This document shows, one piece after another, positions 16,657 through 25,125 of a stretch of 35,012 nucleotides of DNA. The notes below the pieces were generated by a model, which worked only from the letters and a program-made list of their open reading frames with translations, was not told the origin of the DNA and made no database searches. This DNA is from Candidatus Colimorpha merdihippi (GTDB lineage Bacteria; Bacteroidota; Bacteroidia; Bacteroidales; P3): assembly GCA_018066145.1 (NCBI GenBank), contig JAGHRY010000092.1, positions 1 through 35,012 of the forward strand, written 5' to 3'. Position 1 is the stretch's first letter. Every line of letters starts with the position of its first letter. Both the position numbers and the translations under genes were made by a program.

Positions 16657-17994
16657 TCATAATTCATACTTCCTATAGTATGCCACCACAAGCACTATTG
16701 CGGCGCCTATCCAGGCCAGCATGTCAATCATCACAATGCCGTTGTAGCCCCAAATCTTGGGAAGGGTGAAGGATGCTGCACAACGAATGGCAAGCTCCAA
16801 CAGCCCGGCCATCAGCGGCCAGAAAGTGCGGCCAATGCCTTGCAACGCATTGCGGTAGACGAATATCAGATAGAGGAATGGGAAGAAGATGGCGGTTACA
16901 AACAAATAACGTCCCGAGGAGTAATAGATTTCGCCCACATTAGGCAGGGCGGCCATTTCGGCATCAACATACATAGAGGTGAATGCATCGGGCCACAACA
17001 GCAACGCGCCCGACGACACCACACACACGGCCATGACGATGGCCAGCGTGGCTCGCACGCCCCGATGCACCCGCAACATATTGCCAGCACCATAGTTTTG
17101 GCCGGCAAAATTGGCTATGGCAGTGCCAAAGGCCATGGCCACCAGAGCACCGATATTCTGTATCTTGTTGGCGGCGGTGAAGCCGGCAATATAGGTGGAA
17201 GGAAACTCGTTGAGGGCCGCCTGCAAGAGGATAAGGCCGATGGACACGATACTAAACTGCAGGGCCATGGGCATGCCGATGCGCAGATGCTCCTTCACCT
17301 CATCCACTTTCAAGTCGAAATCGGCTCGGCCGAGGCGCAGAAACTGGTATTTGCGCATAGCGTAGCCATAGCTTAGCAAAGCCGAGAGGGCCTGAGAAAT
17401 AACCGTGGCCAATGCGGCACCCTTTACGCCCCAATCCATTCTTACGATGAAAAGCAGGTCCAATCCCACATTCACCACCGATGAGAATATAAGGAAATAC
17501 AACGGCGTGCGGCTGTCACCAATGGCACGCAACGCACAGGCTATCATGTTGTAGGCCATCGTAGCCACGATGCCTAGCACAATGACTATCAGATAGCCGT
17601 AGGCATAGCCATACACGTCGGCAGGGGTGCCCATCCAGCGGAGCACCGGACCGCACAAGGCGGCTCCAGCCCCCGTAAGCAGCAGCGCCGTGGCGGCACA
17701 AATAACCAAACTCGTGGCCAGCGAACGACGAAGCTGCGCATAATCGCCTTTGCCGAAAGCCTGTGCCATACAGATGCCCATGCCGCTGGTGATACCCAGA
17801 ATGAAGCCGATGATGAAGAACGTGATGCCGTTGCTCACGCCCAAGCCCGCCAAGGCCTGGTAGCTGACGTTGCGGCCCACTATGATGCTGTCGACCAGCT
17901 GGTAGCATTGCTGGAATACATTGCCAATAATAATGGGTATCGAGTACAAGGTTATCACCCTAACGTACCCACCCTTTGTCAGATCCAGTTCCAT
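16657..17994 (-). CDS. MATE family multidrug/metabolite exporter
   Basis: A polytopic inner-membrane antiporter of 445 residues with 12 predicted helices, driven by sodium or protons. The N-terminus 'MELDLTKGGYVRVITLYSIPIIIGNVFQQCYQLVDSIIVGR' is typical of the MATE/NorM-DinF group. The second half repeats the pattern with 'RIGMPMALQFSIVSIGLILLQAALN'. It follows the LRR protein by 29 bp. Its substrate is unknown. Confidence 0.92.
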   Translation of the reverse strand: MELDLTKGGYVRVITLYSIPIIIGNVFQQCYQLVDSIIVGRNVSYQALAGLGVSNGITFFIIGFILGITSGMGICMAQAFGKGDYAQLRRSLATSLVICAATALLLTGAGAALCGPVLRWMGTPADVYGYAYGYLIVIVLGIVATMAYNMIACALRAIGDSRTPLYFLIFSSVVNVGLDLLFIVRMDWGVKGAALATVISQALSALLSYGYAMRKYQFLRLGRADFDLKVDEVKEHLRIGMPMALQFSIVSIGLILLQAALNEFPSTYIAGFTAANKIQNIGALVAMAFGTAIANFAGQNYGAGNMLRVHRGVRATLAIVMAVCVVSSGALLLWPDAFTSMYVDAEMAALPNVGEIYYSSGRYLFVTAIFFPFLYLIFVYRNALQGIGRTFWPLMAGLLELAIRCAASFTLPKIWGYNGIVMIDMLAWIGAAIVLVVAYYRKYEL

Positions 17995-18023
17995 TACAAA
18001 TTATATTACAACATGATAGGACG

Positions 18024-19736
18024 TTAGCGGATTACAACCTTCTGGGCGGGGTGGTTGGCGACCTGTACCAAATAGACACCAGTGGTGAGGACAGGTAACG
18101 CTGTAGAGGAATTAGAGGTGCGGAAGGTGGATAGTAGGCGACCCATAGAGTCGAAAATGCGGACACGCTGATTTGAGGTGCCGGTGATTACCACTTGATT
18201 TCCCGAAGTAGAAATACTGTAGTCGCTGGGTTGGACGCTGTCGATACCTTCTGTGCTGTCAAGCGCAAAATAAGCTATCAGCAAGGTGTCGGAAACTACA
18301 GTAAACGTGTACGGATTTGATGTGCTGCCGTCGCTCCAGTGATGGAAATGGTAGCCTGGTGCAGGTGTTGCGCTTACTACTGCTTGTGGATCTTCACAAG
18401 TGGTGGGCTGAGATAGCACAGCTACGGATCCTTGGGCAGTATCATCGCTCTCGACGCTCACTGAGAACACCATACCTTCGACAAAGTTGGTGAAATAATC
18501 CCAATCAACCGAATAGTTCATCATGCAACCGCAAGGTATGTTGACAATGGTTGAGCGACTGCAAGTGAATACATCCGTTCCTAATGAAGGGGATATTGTC
18601 GGCAAAGCGGTTATCTCAAGAATACTGTCACACCCATAGAAGGCAAGGTGGTCGATTCTGGCGACGGAATTGGGGATAATGACGGAGGTGAGACCACTGC
18701 AATCCCGGAAAGCACCCTGGCCTATGTAAGTGACTGAGGTACCGATGGTAACGGAGGTGAGACCACTGCAATTAGAGAAAGTAGAATTGGGGATGTAGGT
18801 GACGGAATTGGGGATGCTGACGGAGGTGAGACCACTGCACCCAGAGAAAGCACTACTGCCGATGGAGGTGACGGAATTGGGGATACTGACGGAGGTGAGG
18901 CCGCTGCAATTACAGAAAGCCCACTGACCGATCGAGGTGACAGAATTGGGGATGCTGACGTAGGTGAGGCCACTACAATCACGGAAAGCCTGGTCGCCGA
19001 TGGAGATGACGGAATTGCCGATGTTGACGGAGGTGAGGCCACTGCAACCACAGAAAGCAGCATAGCCGATAGAGGTGACAGAATTGGGGATGGTGAGGTC
19101 CCCCGTTAGACCATAGCAACCTTCGAAAGCATATCGGTCGATGGAGATGGCGGAATTGGGGATGGTTAGGTTCCCCGTTAGACTATAGCAACCATAGAAA
19201 GCAGACTGGCCGATGGAGATAACGGAATTGGGGATGCTGACGGAGGTGAGGCCACTACATTGAAAGAATGTATGATAACCAATTGTGGTGACGGAATTGG
19301 GGATGATGAGGCTCCCCGTTAGACCAGAGCAACCTTCGAAAGCAGCATAGCCGATGGAAGTGACAGAATTGGGGATGATGAGGCTCCCCATTAGACGAAA
19401 GCAACCTTCGAAAGCAGAATTGCCGATGGAGGTGACGGAATTGGGGATGGTGAGGTTTCCCGTTAGATCATAGCAACCATCGAAAGCGTGATCGCCGATG
19501 GAGGTGACGGAGTAGGTGGTTCCACCATTGTTTACTGAGGAAGGGATGACGAGGTCACCAGGCATAGAGTATCCATACCAATAATACGGAGATGGACCAG
19601 GATAGGTGACGCTGACGGTGGAACCGGAAATGTTGTAATACAGCGTTTGGCCCGAGGGGGCTACGGCACTGAAATCGTAGCCCCATGAAGCGAGAGCCGA
19701 AACTGCGAGGATGAGGGTGAAGACGATTTTTTTCAT
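18024..19736 (-). CDS. BspA-like leucine-rich repeat protein with T9SS sorting domain
   Basis: A secreted surface protein of 570 residues. A signal peptide ('IVFTLILAVSALASWG') is followed by about a dozen LRR_5 (BspA/TpLRR) units of 23 residues, 'GLTSVSIPNSVTSIGxxAFxGCS' in consensus. Next come a Cys-containing linker, a beta-sandwich repeat ('APGYHFHHWSDGSTSNPYTF', bacterial repeat type) and a C-terminal type A T9SS sorting domain ('VRIFDSMGRLLSTF' to the end 'GVYLVQVANHPAQKVVIR'). The LRR units are also near-identical as DNA. The family is often involved in adhesion. Promoter box at 19762-19769; MATE gene follows. Confidence 0.92.
   Translation of the reverse strand: MKKIVFTLILAVSALASWGYDFSAVAPSGQTLYYNISGSTVSVTYPGPSPYYWYGYSMPGDLVIPSSVNNGGTTYSVTSIGDHAFDGCYDLTGNLTIPNSVTSIGNSAFEGCFRLMGSLIIPNSVTSIGYAAFEGCSGLTGSLIIPNSVTTIGYHTFFQCSGLTSVSIPNSVISIGQSAFYGCYSLTGNLTIPNSAISIDRYAFEGCYGLTGDLTIPNSVTSIGYAAFCGCSGLTSVNIGNSVISIGDQAFRDCSGLTYVSIPNSVTSIGQWAFCNCSGLTSVSIPNSVTSIGSSAFSGCSGLTSVSIPNSVTYIPNSTFSNCSGLTSVTIGTSVTYIGQGAFRDCSGLTSVIIPNSVARIDHLAFYGCDSILEITALPTISPSLGTDVFTCSRSTIVNIPCGCMMNYSVDWDYFTNFVEGMVFSVSVESDDTAQGSVAVLSQPTTCEDPQAVVSATPAPGYHFHHWSDGSTSNPYTFTVVSDTLLIAYFALDSTEGIDSVQPSDYSISTSGNQVVITGTSNQRVRIFDSMGRLLSTFRTSNSSTALPVLTTGVYLVQVANHPAQKVVIR
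18640..19510 (-). repeat. Tandem 69-bp DNA repeats coding the LRR units
   Basis: Within the LRR gene, units of 69 bp repeat with high nucleotide identity (the string GACGGAATTGGGGATG recurs many times). Some units carry a two-residue longer variant (TGNLTIP or TGSLIIP in place of TSVSIP). This is a substrate for recombination and repeat number change. Confidence 0.85.
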
Positions 19737-19761
19737 AACTGATTATGTTTCATTTTGGATG

Positions 19762-19769
19762 CAAAGATA
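19762..19769 (-). promoter_or_regulatory. -7 promoter box upstream of LRR gene
   Basis: Minus-strand TATCTTTG, about 25 nt before the LRR start codon at 19736. Confidence 0.65.
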
Positions 19770-20016
19770 CGAAGAAAAATGCACATGAATAATATTATTT
19801 GTACATTTAACATTTTGAGTGAACAGAACAGCGGATTATTAACATTTGGAAAATCCCACAAGCGGCGCTGAATTCAACCTGCACCACTTTCTTTCGTCTT
19901 TTTTCACCCCCTACGAGCGAAAGTAGAGCAAATCAGTATATAGTAAGACATGTTCCTCTTCCTTATTGATGGATGTTGGCAGGGACACAGTGGCCACAAA
20001 GCTCTTGACAAATGGG

Positions 20017-20337
20017 CTATCGGATAGTGGCGGCAGTGCCCGAGGCAGTAACCATGAGCATACCATTGTCGGCATCCAGCACCTCGTAGTCGATATCTAC
20101 ACCCACGATGGCATTGGCACCTGAACGCATGGCGTGTTCCTCTAATTCTCGTATAGCATTAGCACGTGCTTTGGAGAGTTCTTCCTCTTATGAGCCGGAG
20201 CGGCAGCCAGTGATGTTGCAGATGCTGGCAAAGAAATCTTTTACGAAATTGATACCTGTTATCACCTAACCGAACACGACACCGTGATATTCAACAATCT
20301 GATGACCTTCGACGGTAGGAGTAGTAGTGACAATCAT
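20017..20337 (-). pseudogene. YbjQ/UPF0145 family gene with two in-frame stops
   Basis: Not in the ORF track. Reading the minus strand from the ATG at 20337 gives 107 codons of an intact YbjQ-family frame: 'MIVTTTPTVEGHQIVEYHGVVFG', then '...VITGINFVKDFFASICNITG...', then '[20 protein letters not shown]', '[13 protein letters not shown]' and the ending '[14 protein letters not shown]'. Codon 24 is TAG (20266-20268), where the family has Glu. Codon 50 is TAA (20188-20190), where an aromatic residue is usual. Both are single-base changes and no frameshift is present, so inactivation looks recent. The family forms pentamers of unknown function, sometimes called heavy-metal-binding. It lies 64 bp downstream of atoE, beyond its terminator hairpin. 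Confidence 0.85.
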
Positions 20338-20365
20338 TTTTTTAGTGAATGGTGAATGGTAATTA

Positions 20366-20393
20366 GAGAATAGGGACTATCGCCCCTATTCTC
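20366..20393 (-). terminator. Hairpin after atoE
   Basis: A perfect 10-bp stem GAGAATAGGG / CCCTATTCTC with an 8-nt loop, 8 bp past the atoE stop. The stretch after the stem in the minus direction is only moderately T-rich. Confidence 0.6.
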
Positions 20394-20401
20394 CATTAAT
20401 A

Positions 20402-21754
20402 TTACAATGCCCAGATGACTAAACCGGAGCAGATGATGATACCGGTGATGAGCAGGTCGATGAGGCAGAAGCCCATGATGTCCTTTGCATCGAGTTTGGC
20501 AATAGCCAGGGCCGGGATGGCCCAGAAAGGCTGGATGAGGTTGGTCCACGCATCGCCCCAGGCAATGGCTGTGCCGGTAAGGCCGGGATCGACTCCCAGG
20601 TTGGCACCAGCAGCAAACATAATGGGTGCCTGGATGGCCCAATGGCCGCCGCCAGAGGGAACAAACATATTCAGCAAGGCTGCACAAAGGAATGTGAGCA
20701 GCGGATAGGTGGTAGGCGTGGATATGGAGATGCAGGCATTGCTGATGACGGTGCCGAAGCAGATGCCGCTGGCCCCTACACCGGTGATAATGCCCATGAT
20801 GCCCGCATAGAAGGGGAATTGGAGGATGATGCCCGAGGCACCTGTGGCTGCTTTGCCAAAAGCACGCACATAGGCCAAAGGGGTGCCATGCAGCACTACG
20901 CCCAAGAAGAGGAAAAGCATGATAACGCTGCCCAAGTCGAACGAGCCGCCACGGAATCCCAGATGAATGATCAGATAAGTGAATCCCAGCAGCGCCACAA
21001 TCCAGCTGAGCACACGGGAATTCTCCATACGCTGGGCCGGAGTGAGAGACTGTTGATCTGTTGATTTGTTGATTTGTTGATTTGAATCTTCTTCCAAGAG
21101 GGCGGGATCGACACAGATGATGTCGTTCTTGGGGTGCATCAGCGAATTGGTGATAACGATAGCCACAATCACTACAGCCACAATGATGAGGTTGTGGTAA
21201 TCGAGGATGGTCTGCGACACGGGCACAGGCTCGGTGAGGATTCCGTTGGTGGCTTTGGCAAGGGCTTCGCCAGGGGTGGCCATAGTGAGGGGGATGGAAC
21301 CCGAGAGTCCGGCATGCCACACCACAAATCCGCTATATGCCGAAGCTATCAGCAGGCGGTAGTCGACACCTGACAGTCGCTTGGCTATTTCTTTGGCAAA
21401 GATTACGCCAACAATAAGGCCGAAACCCCAGTTGAGCCAGCAGGCTATGGCCGATATGCCGGTTACGAGGGCAATGGCAGCAGCAGGCGTTTTTGGAATG
21501 CCTGCCAGCGAGCTGATGACACGTTTGATAGCAGGGGCAGCTGCCAATGTGGATCCGCATACGAGCACCAAAGCCATCTGCATGGCAAAGGCCAGCAGGT
21601 TCCACACTCCCCCACCCCAGTTTTCAACCACCTCGATGGGGGTTTGATGGCAAATGGGCATAGCCAGACATGCTGCCACGAGGGTAAGGATGATAGCAAA
21701 AATAAAAGGTTCGGGCAGCCAACGCTGCACCAATTTAACGCAAAATTTTATCAT
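20402..21754 (-). CDS. atoE: Short-chain fatty acid transporter AtoE
   Basis: An inner-membrane carrier of short-chain fatty acids, 450 residues with about a dozen helices. Hallmarks of the AtoE family are the N-terminal 'FVKLVQRWLPEPFIFAIILTL'-like start, 'GLIVGVIFAKEIAKR', 'SGFVVWHAGLSGSIPLTMATPG', the C-terminal 'MFVPSGGGHWAIQAPIM' and 'GDAWTNLIQPFWAIPALAIA'. The cytoplasmic loop near residue 228 is made by an 8-bp tandem repeat (21051-21082), coding for 'NQQINKSTDQQ'. No clear promoter box was found. A terminator of the gene upstream lies just before it. Confidence 0.92.
   Translation of the reverse strand: MIKFCVKLVQRWLPEPFIFAIILTLVAACLAMPICHQTPIEVVENWGGGVWNLLAFAMQMALVLVCGSTLAAAPAIKRVISSLAGIPKTPAAAIALVTGISAIACWLNWGFGLIVGVIFAKEIAKRLSGVDYRLLIASAYSGFVVWHAGLSGSIPLTMATPGEALAKATNGILTEPVPVSQTILDYHNLIIVAVVIVAIVITNSLMHPKNDIICVDPALLEEDSNQQINKSTDQQSLTPAQRMENSRVLSWIVALLGFTYLIIHLGFRGGSFDLGSVIMLFLFLGVVLHGTPLAYVRAFGKAATGASGIILQFPFYAGIMGIITGVGASGICFGTVISNACISISTPTTYPLLTFLCAALLNMFVPSGGGHWAIQAPIMFAAGANLGVDPGLTGTAIAWGDAWTNLIQPFWAIPALAIAKLDAKDIMGFCLIDLLITGIIICSGLVIWAL
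21051..21082 (-). repeat. 8-bp tandem repeat inside atoE (four units)
   Basis: TGTTGATC followed by three copies of TGTTGATT on the plus strand, inside the atoE reading frame. Eight is not a multiple of three, so gain or loss of one or two units shifts the frame. Confidence 0.9.
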
Positions 21755-21784
21755 AGCTATAGGTAGTTTTCAATAACCAAACAA

Positions 21785-21811
21785 GAGCCCTGGACACTTC
21801 GTCCAGGGCTC
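21785..21811 (-). terminator. Terminator after alkaline phosphatase
   Basis: A strong 11-bp stem GAGCCCTGGAC / GTCCAGGGCTC with a 5-nt loop. In the minus direction it is followed by TTGTTTGG. It lies 18 bp after the phosphatase stop and ends the upp-uraA-phosphatase transcript. Confidence 0.85.
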
Positions 21812-21829
21812 CTATTGCACGGAAATGTA

Positions 21830-22927
21830 TTATTTCAGCAAATCGAGTATGATTCCGTAAAAGTCGGTATTCTGATGGATTCCGGAGAAACGTTCGGCAC
21901 CAGGACCATAGGCAAAAACTGGTACCATTAATCCCGAGTGGTTGCCGGTAGCCCAGGTGAAACGATTCTGGCGATTGGCAATGTTGCCATCCAAGAGCGA
22001 AAGTCCGCTGGTTTCATGGTCGGCAGTAACCACCACGAGGGTGTTGCCATCCTGCTTGGCAAAATCGAGCACGGCATTGAGCATATCCTCGAAATCGGCC
22101 ATTTCGGCCACCAGGTAGGCGCTATCGTTGTTGTGGCATGCCCAGTCAATTTGGGAACCTTCAATCATCAGGCAGAAACCATGGTCGCTGACATTGAGGG
22201 TTTCGATTGCCTTGAGGGAACCCATGGTGAGCATACGACCGCGGTCCATGGCCTTGGCGGGACTGTCGGGGGTGAGCAGACCACAGATGCGGCGGCCTTT
22301 GGCTTTCATTAAATCCAGGGTATTGTATGCCATCTCGTAGCCGCGGGATTTGAGGGTGTCGAGGGGGGCCAAACCATCATGACGGTTGGCCGGGAGAAAA
22401 TGATTTTTGTCGCCGCCAATCATCACTTCGAAGCCACATTGAGCCATCTGCAGCGATATGGTGTCGAACGATTTGCGATTAGCCGCATGTGCATAGGTGG
22501 CAGCCGGGGTGGCATCCAGCACGCTGCATGTGACAACAAATCCGGCAGCCTTGCCAAACATTTGCTTGGCTTTAACCAAGAATGAGGGATAATATTCGCC
22601 AGCAGGGCCGAAAGCAATATGGTAGTTGTCGACCTTATGTCCGGTCATGAGGGCCGATCCGCCAGCACCCGAATCGGTGGTATAGCGATTGTTGGAATAG
22701 GTACGGGAGAATCCGGTGATGGGGAATCTCAGGAAAGCGCTGTTGTTGTCGCCCTGCGAGACAATCGAACTATATACTTGGGCTACACCCATGCCATCGC
22801 CAACGATAAAAATGACGTTGCGGGGTTGTTGGTTTTGCTGTGGTTGCTGTGTCTGACGGTGTTGTTTGCCACGCTGCGCAAAAGCCAGCATCGGCAAAAG
22901 CATTAAGAGTACAAAAATCTTTTTCAT
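21830..22927 (-). CDS. Alkaline phosphatase (PhoA family), exported
   Basis: Hydrolyses phosphate monoesters in the periplasm. The 365 residues include a signal peptide ('KKIFVLLMLLPMLAFAQ') and a Gln-rich linker ('HRQTQQPQQNQQ'). The family motifs are 'IFIVGDGMG' (metal Asp), 'TTDSGAGGSALMTG' with the catalytic Ser, 'DATPAATYAHAANR', 'VVVTADHETSG' and 'ATGNHSG' (metal His). It is shorter than E. coli PhoA and lacks an obvious crown domain. It starts 29 bp after uraA, so it may be in the uracil transcript, where it could release uridine or other nucleosides from phosphates (inference). Confidence 0.92.
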   Translation of the reverse strand: MKKIFVLLMLLPMLAFAQRGKQHRQTQQPQQNQQPRNVIFIVGDGMGVAQVYSSIVSQGDNNSAFLRFPITGFSRTYSNNRYTTDSGAGGSALMTGHKVDNYHIAFGPAGEYYPSFLVKAKQMFGKAAGFVVTCSVLDATPAATYAHAANRKSFDTISLQMAQCGFEVMIGGDKNHFLPANRHDGLAPLDTLKSRGYEMAYNTLDLMKAKGRRICGLLTPDSPAKAMDRGRMLTMGSLKAIETLNVSDHGFCLMIEGSQIDWACHNNDSAYLVAEMADFEDMLNAVLDFAKQDGNTLVVVTADHETSGLSLLDGNIANRQNRFTWATGNHSGLMVPVFAYGPGAERFSGIHQNTDFYGIILDLLK

Positions 22928-22956
22928 TAATAAAATAGTTATAAAAGTATATTATG

Positions 22957-24264
22957 TTATTTGTTTTCGTTAGAAGGCAGGATAGCTGCGGCCAAAATAC
23001 CGATGATGGCGGCTACGGCCAATCCCGATAGGGAGATGGATCCAATTGTGATGGCGCCGTTGGGGCAAGCATAGCTGATGCCTATGGCCAGGGTGATGGT
23101 AAGCGCTGTGATTATGAGGTTGCGCGAAACCGTAAGGTCGACATGATTTTCCACCAGACTGCGTATGCCTACTGAAGAGATCATGCCATAAAGTATCAGC
23201 GACACGCCGCCGATGGTGGCAGTGGGCATGGCATAAATCAAAGCGGCAAATTTGGGCGAGAAACTGAAGAGGATTGCCACTACGGCAGCAATCCGGATGA
23301 CGCGGGGGTCGAACACGCGGGTGAGGTTCAGCACACCCGTATTTTCGCCATAAGTGGTGTTGGCTGGGGCACCAAAGAGCGAGGCCAGCATGGTGGCAGC
23401 ACCATCGCCCATAAGGGTGCGGTGGAGACCGGGATCTTCGAGATAATTGCGACCAGTGGTTGAGCCGATGGCGCAAACATCGCCAATATGCTCAATCATG
23501 GTGGCGATGGCGATAGGCATGATGGCGATAACAGCAGTAAGAAGGAAACTCCAATTGCCGCCCATCATGGCATGCATGCCGGTGTTCTCCCACTGGAAGG
23601 GAACGCCTACCCATGCTGCTTCTTGGAGGGCTGCCACTTTGGCGGGTTCCAACTGGCCAAAGAGGGCTGCCAGCACATAAGAGGCAATAACGCCCAGGAG
23701 AATGGGGATAATCTTTATCATTCCCTTACCCCAGATGTTGCAAACCACTACCACTATGATAGCCACCACAGCCACCCACCAATTGGTGAGGATGCTAGAT
23801 ATGGCGGTTCCAGCCAGAATCAATCCAATGGAGATGATGATAGGTCCGGTTACCACTGGAGGGAAAAGTCGCATAATGCGTTTGACACCAAAGGCCTTGA
23901 TACAGGCAGCCAACACGAAATAGAGCAATCCGGACGCGGCCACACCCACACAGGCATAAGGCAGCGCCTCGGCTTGGGTCATTCCCAGTCCTTCGCCCAT
24001 GGCTACTACGGTGGCATATCCACCCAGGAAAGCAAAACTGGACCCTAGGAATGCCGGCACCTTGAATTTCGTAAACCAATGGAACAGGAGGGTTCCTATT
24101 CCGGCAAAAAGGAGCGTTGCCGAAACAGAGAGTCCGGTGATTGTTGGCACCAGGATGGTGGCGCCAAACATGGCAAACATGTGCTGGAATCCTAGCACCA
24201 GCATACGGCCCTTACCTAGCTGGCGGGCATCATGGATGGCATCGGTGGCATTCATATTACTCAT
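22957..24264 (-). CDS. uraA: Uracil permease (NCS2 family)
   Basis: A proton-coupled uracil symporter of the inner membrane, about 435 residues with 14 predicted segments. Seen are 'LGFQHMFAMFGATILVPTITGL', 'PAFLGSSFAFLGG', 'IEHIGDVCAIG' with the conserved Glu, and 'FGAPANTTYGENTGVLNLTRV'. The start at 24264 (MSNMNAT) gives a better N-terminus than the ORF-track start at 24288. It lies 87 bp after upp, and together they form a uracil uptake and salvage pair. Gene symbol by family and context. Confidence 0.9.
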   Translation of the reverse strand: MSNMNATDAIHDARQLGKGRMLVLGFQHMFAMFGATILVPTITGLSVSATLLFAGIGTLLFHWFTKFKVPAFLGSSFAFLGGYATVVAMGEGLGMTQAEALPYACVGVAASGLLYFVLAACIKAFGVKRIMRLFPPVVTGPIIISIGLILAGTAISSILTNWWVAVVAIIVVVVCNIWGKGMIKIIPILLGVIASYVLAALFGQLEPAKVAALQEAAWVGVPFQWENTGMHAMMGGNWSFLLTAVIAIMPIAIATMIEHIGDVCAIGSTTGRNYLEDPGLHRTLMGDGAATMLASLFGAPANTTYGENTGVLNLTRVFDPRVIRIAAVVAILFSFSPKFAALIYAMPTATIGGVSLILYGMISSVGIRSLVENHVDLTVSRNLIITALTITLAIGISYACPNGAITIGSISLSGLAVAAIIGILAAAILPSNENK

Positions 24265-24351
24265 GGTATAGCGTTGTTGGTTAATCAATGTGTTTGTATT
24301 GTCGGGATGTGGCTCATGCAGCCTCTAACCTATCGTAAAAATATGTGATTG

Positions 24352-24975
24352 CTATTTGGTACCGAAAATACGGTCGCCACAGTCGCCCAAACCGGGCACT
24401 ATATAGGCATTCTCGTTGAGGCACTGGTCGAGCGAGGCGGTGTAGATATCTACATCAGGATGTTCGGTTTGCAGCCGTTTCACTCCTTCGGGTGCTGCTA
24501 CAAGGCACATCATGCGGATGTTTTTATACCCGTCGGCTTTCAAACGGCGGATGGCATCGCAGGCGCTGCCTCCAGTGGCAAGCATCGGGTCGGTAAGAAT
24601 CACCAGGCGTTCGCGTCCGGCAGGCATCTTATAGTAATAGAAAACGGGCTCATGGGTGGTTTCGTCGCGATACATTCCAATATGGCCCACGCGAGCCGAG
24701 GGGATAAGGGTGAGCAGGCCGTCGACCATGCCCAAGCCAGCGCGAAGGATAGGTACCACCACCACCTTGCGACCCGCAATCATTTTGGCAGTAGTCTTGC
24801 ATACGGGGGTTTCGATATCGATTTCTTTCAGGGGGAAATCGCGGGTAACCTCGTAGCCCATCAGCATACCGATTTCTTTCAGCAGTTCGCGAAATTCGCA
24901 TGTGCTGGTTTCTTTTTTGCGCATAATGGTGAGCTTGTGCTGCACCAGTGGGTGGTTTACGATATGTATTGCCAT
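24352..24975 (-). CDS. upp: Uracil phosphoribosyltransferase
   Basis: Converts uracil and PRPP to UMP. The 207 residues match the family. Features are the N-terminal '[12 protein letters not shown]', '[17 protein letters not shown]', the PRPP loop '[17 protein letters not shown]' and the C-terminal uracil-binding '[16 protein letters not shown]'. It is the first gene of the transcript with uraA and the phosphatase. A -7 box lies at 25039-25046 and a 16-bp palindrome between the box and the start codon. Confidence 0.95.
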   Translation of the reverse strand: MAIHIVNHPLVQHKLTIMRKKETSTCEFRELLKEIGMLMGYEVTRDFPLKEIDIETPVCKTTAKMIAGRKVVVVPILRAGLGMVDGLLTLIPSARVGHIGMYRDETTHEPVFYYYKMPAGRERLVILTDPMLATGGSACDAIRRLKADGYKNIRMMCLVAAPEGVKRLQTEHPDVDIYTASLDQCLNENAYIVPGLGDCGDRIFGTK

Positions 24976-25017
24976 AAATCTATTTTTTAATTTATTATGT
25001 TCATTTTTGCACTATTC

Positions 25018-25033
25018 CCTTTTTCGAAAAAGG
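25018..25033. promoter_or_regulatory. 16-bp palindrome at the upp transcript start
   Basis: CCTTTTTCGAAAAAGG is a perfect palindrome. By position relative to the -7 box it would lie at the very 5' end of the upp mRNA. It could be an operator or a 5' stem-loop that protects the mRNA. Confidence 0.5.
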
Positions 25034-25038
25034 CTTTG

Positions 25039-25046
25039 CAAAATTA
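25039..25046 (-). promoter_or_regulatory. -7 promoter box upstream of upp
   Basis: Minus-strand TAATTTTG fits TAnnTTTG. It gives a leader of about 60 nt. Confidence 0.6.
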
Positions 25047-25125
25047 CGAATAAAAAATTACAATAACAAATTTTTAACTAAATTCCTAGCCAAACGTTCT
25101 TTATTACTGGAAAAAATCTTCACTT

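Noticed and set aside
20334-21320. 328-residue minus-strand ORF in the track
   Set aside because: His/Cys-rich shadow of atoE in another frame.
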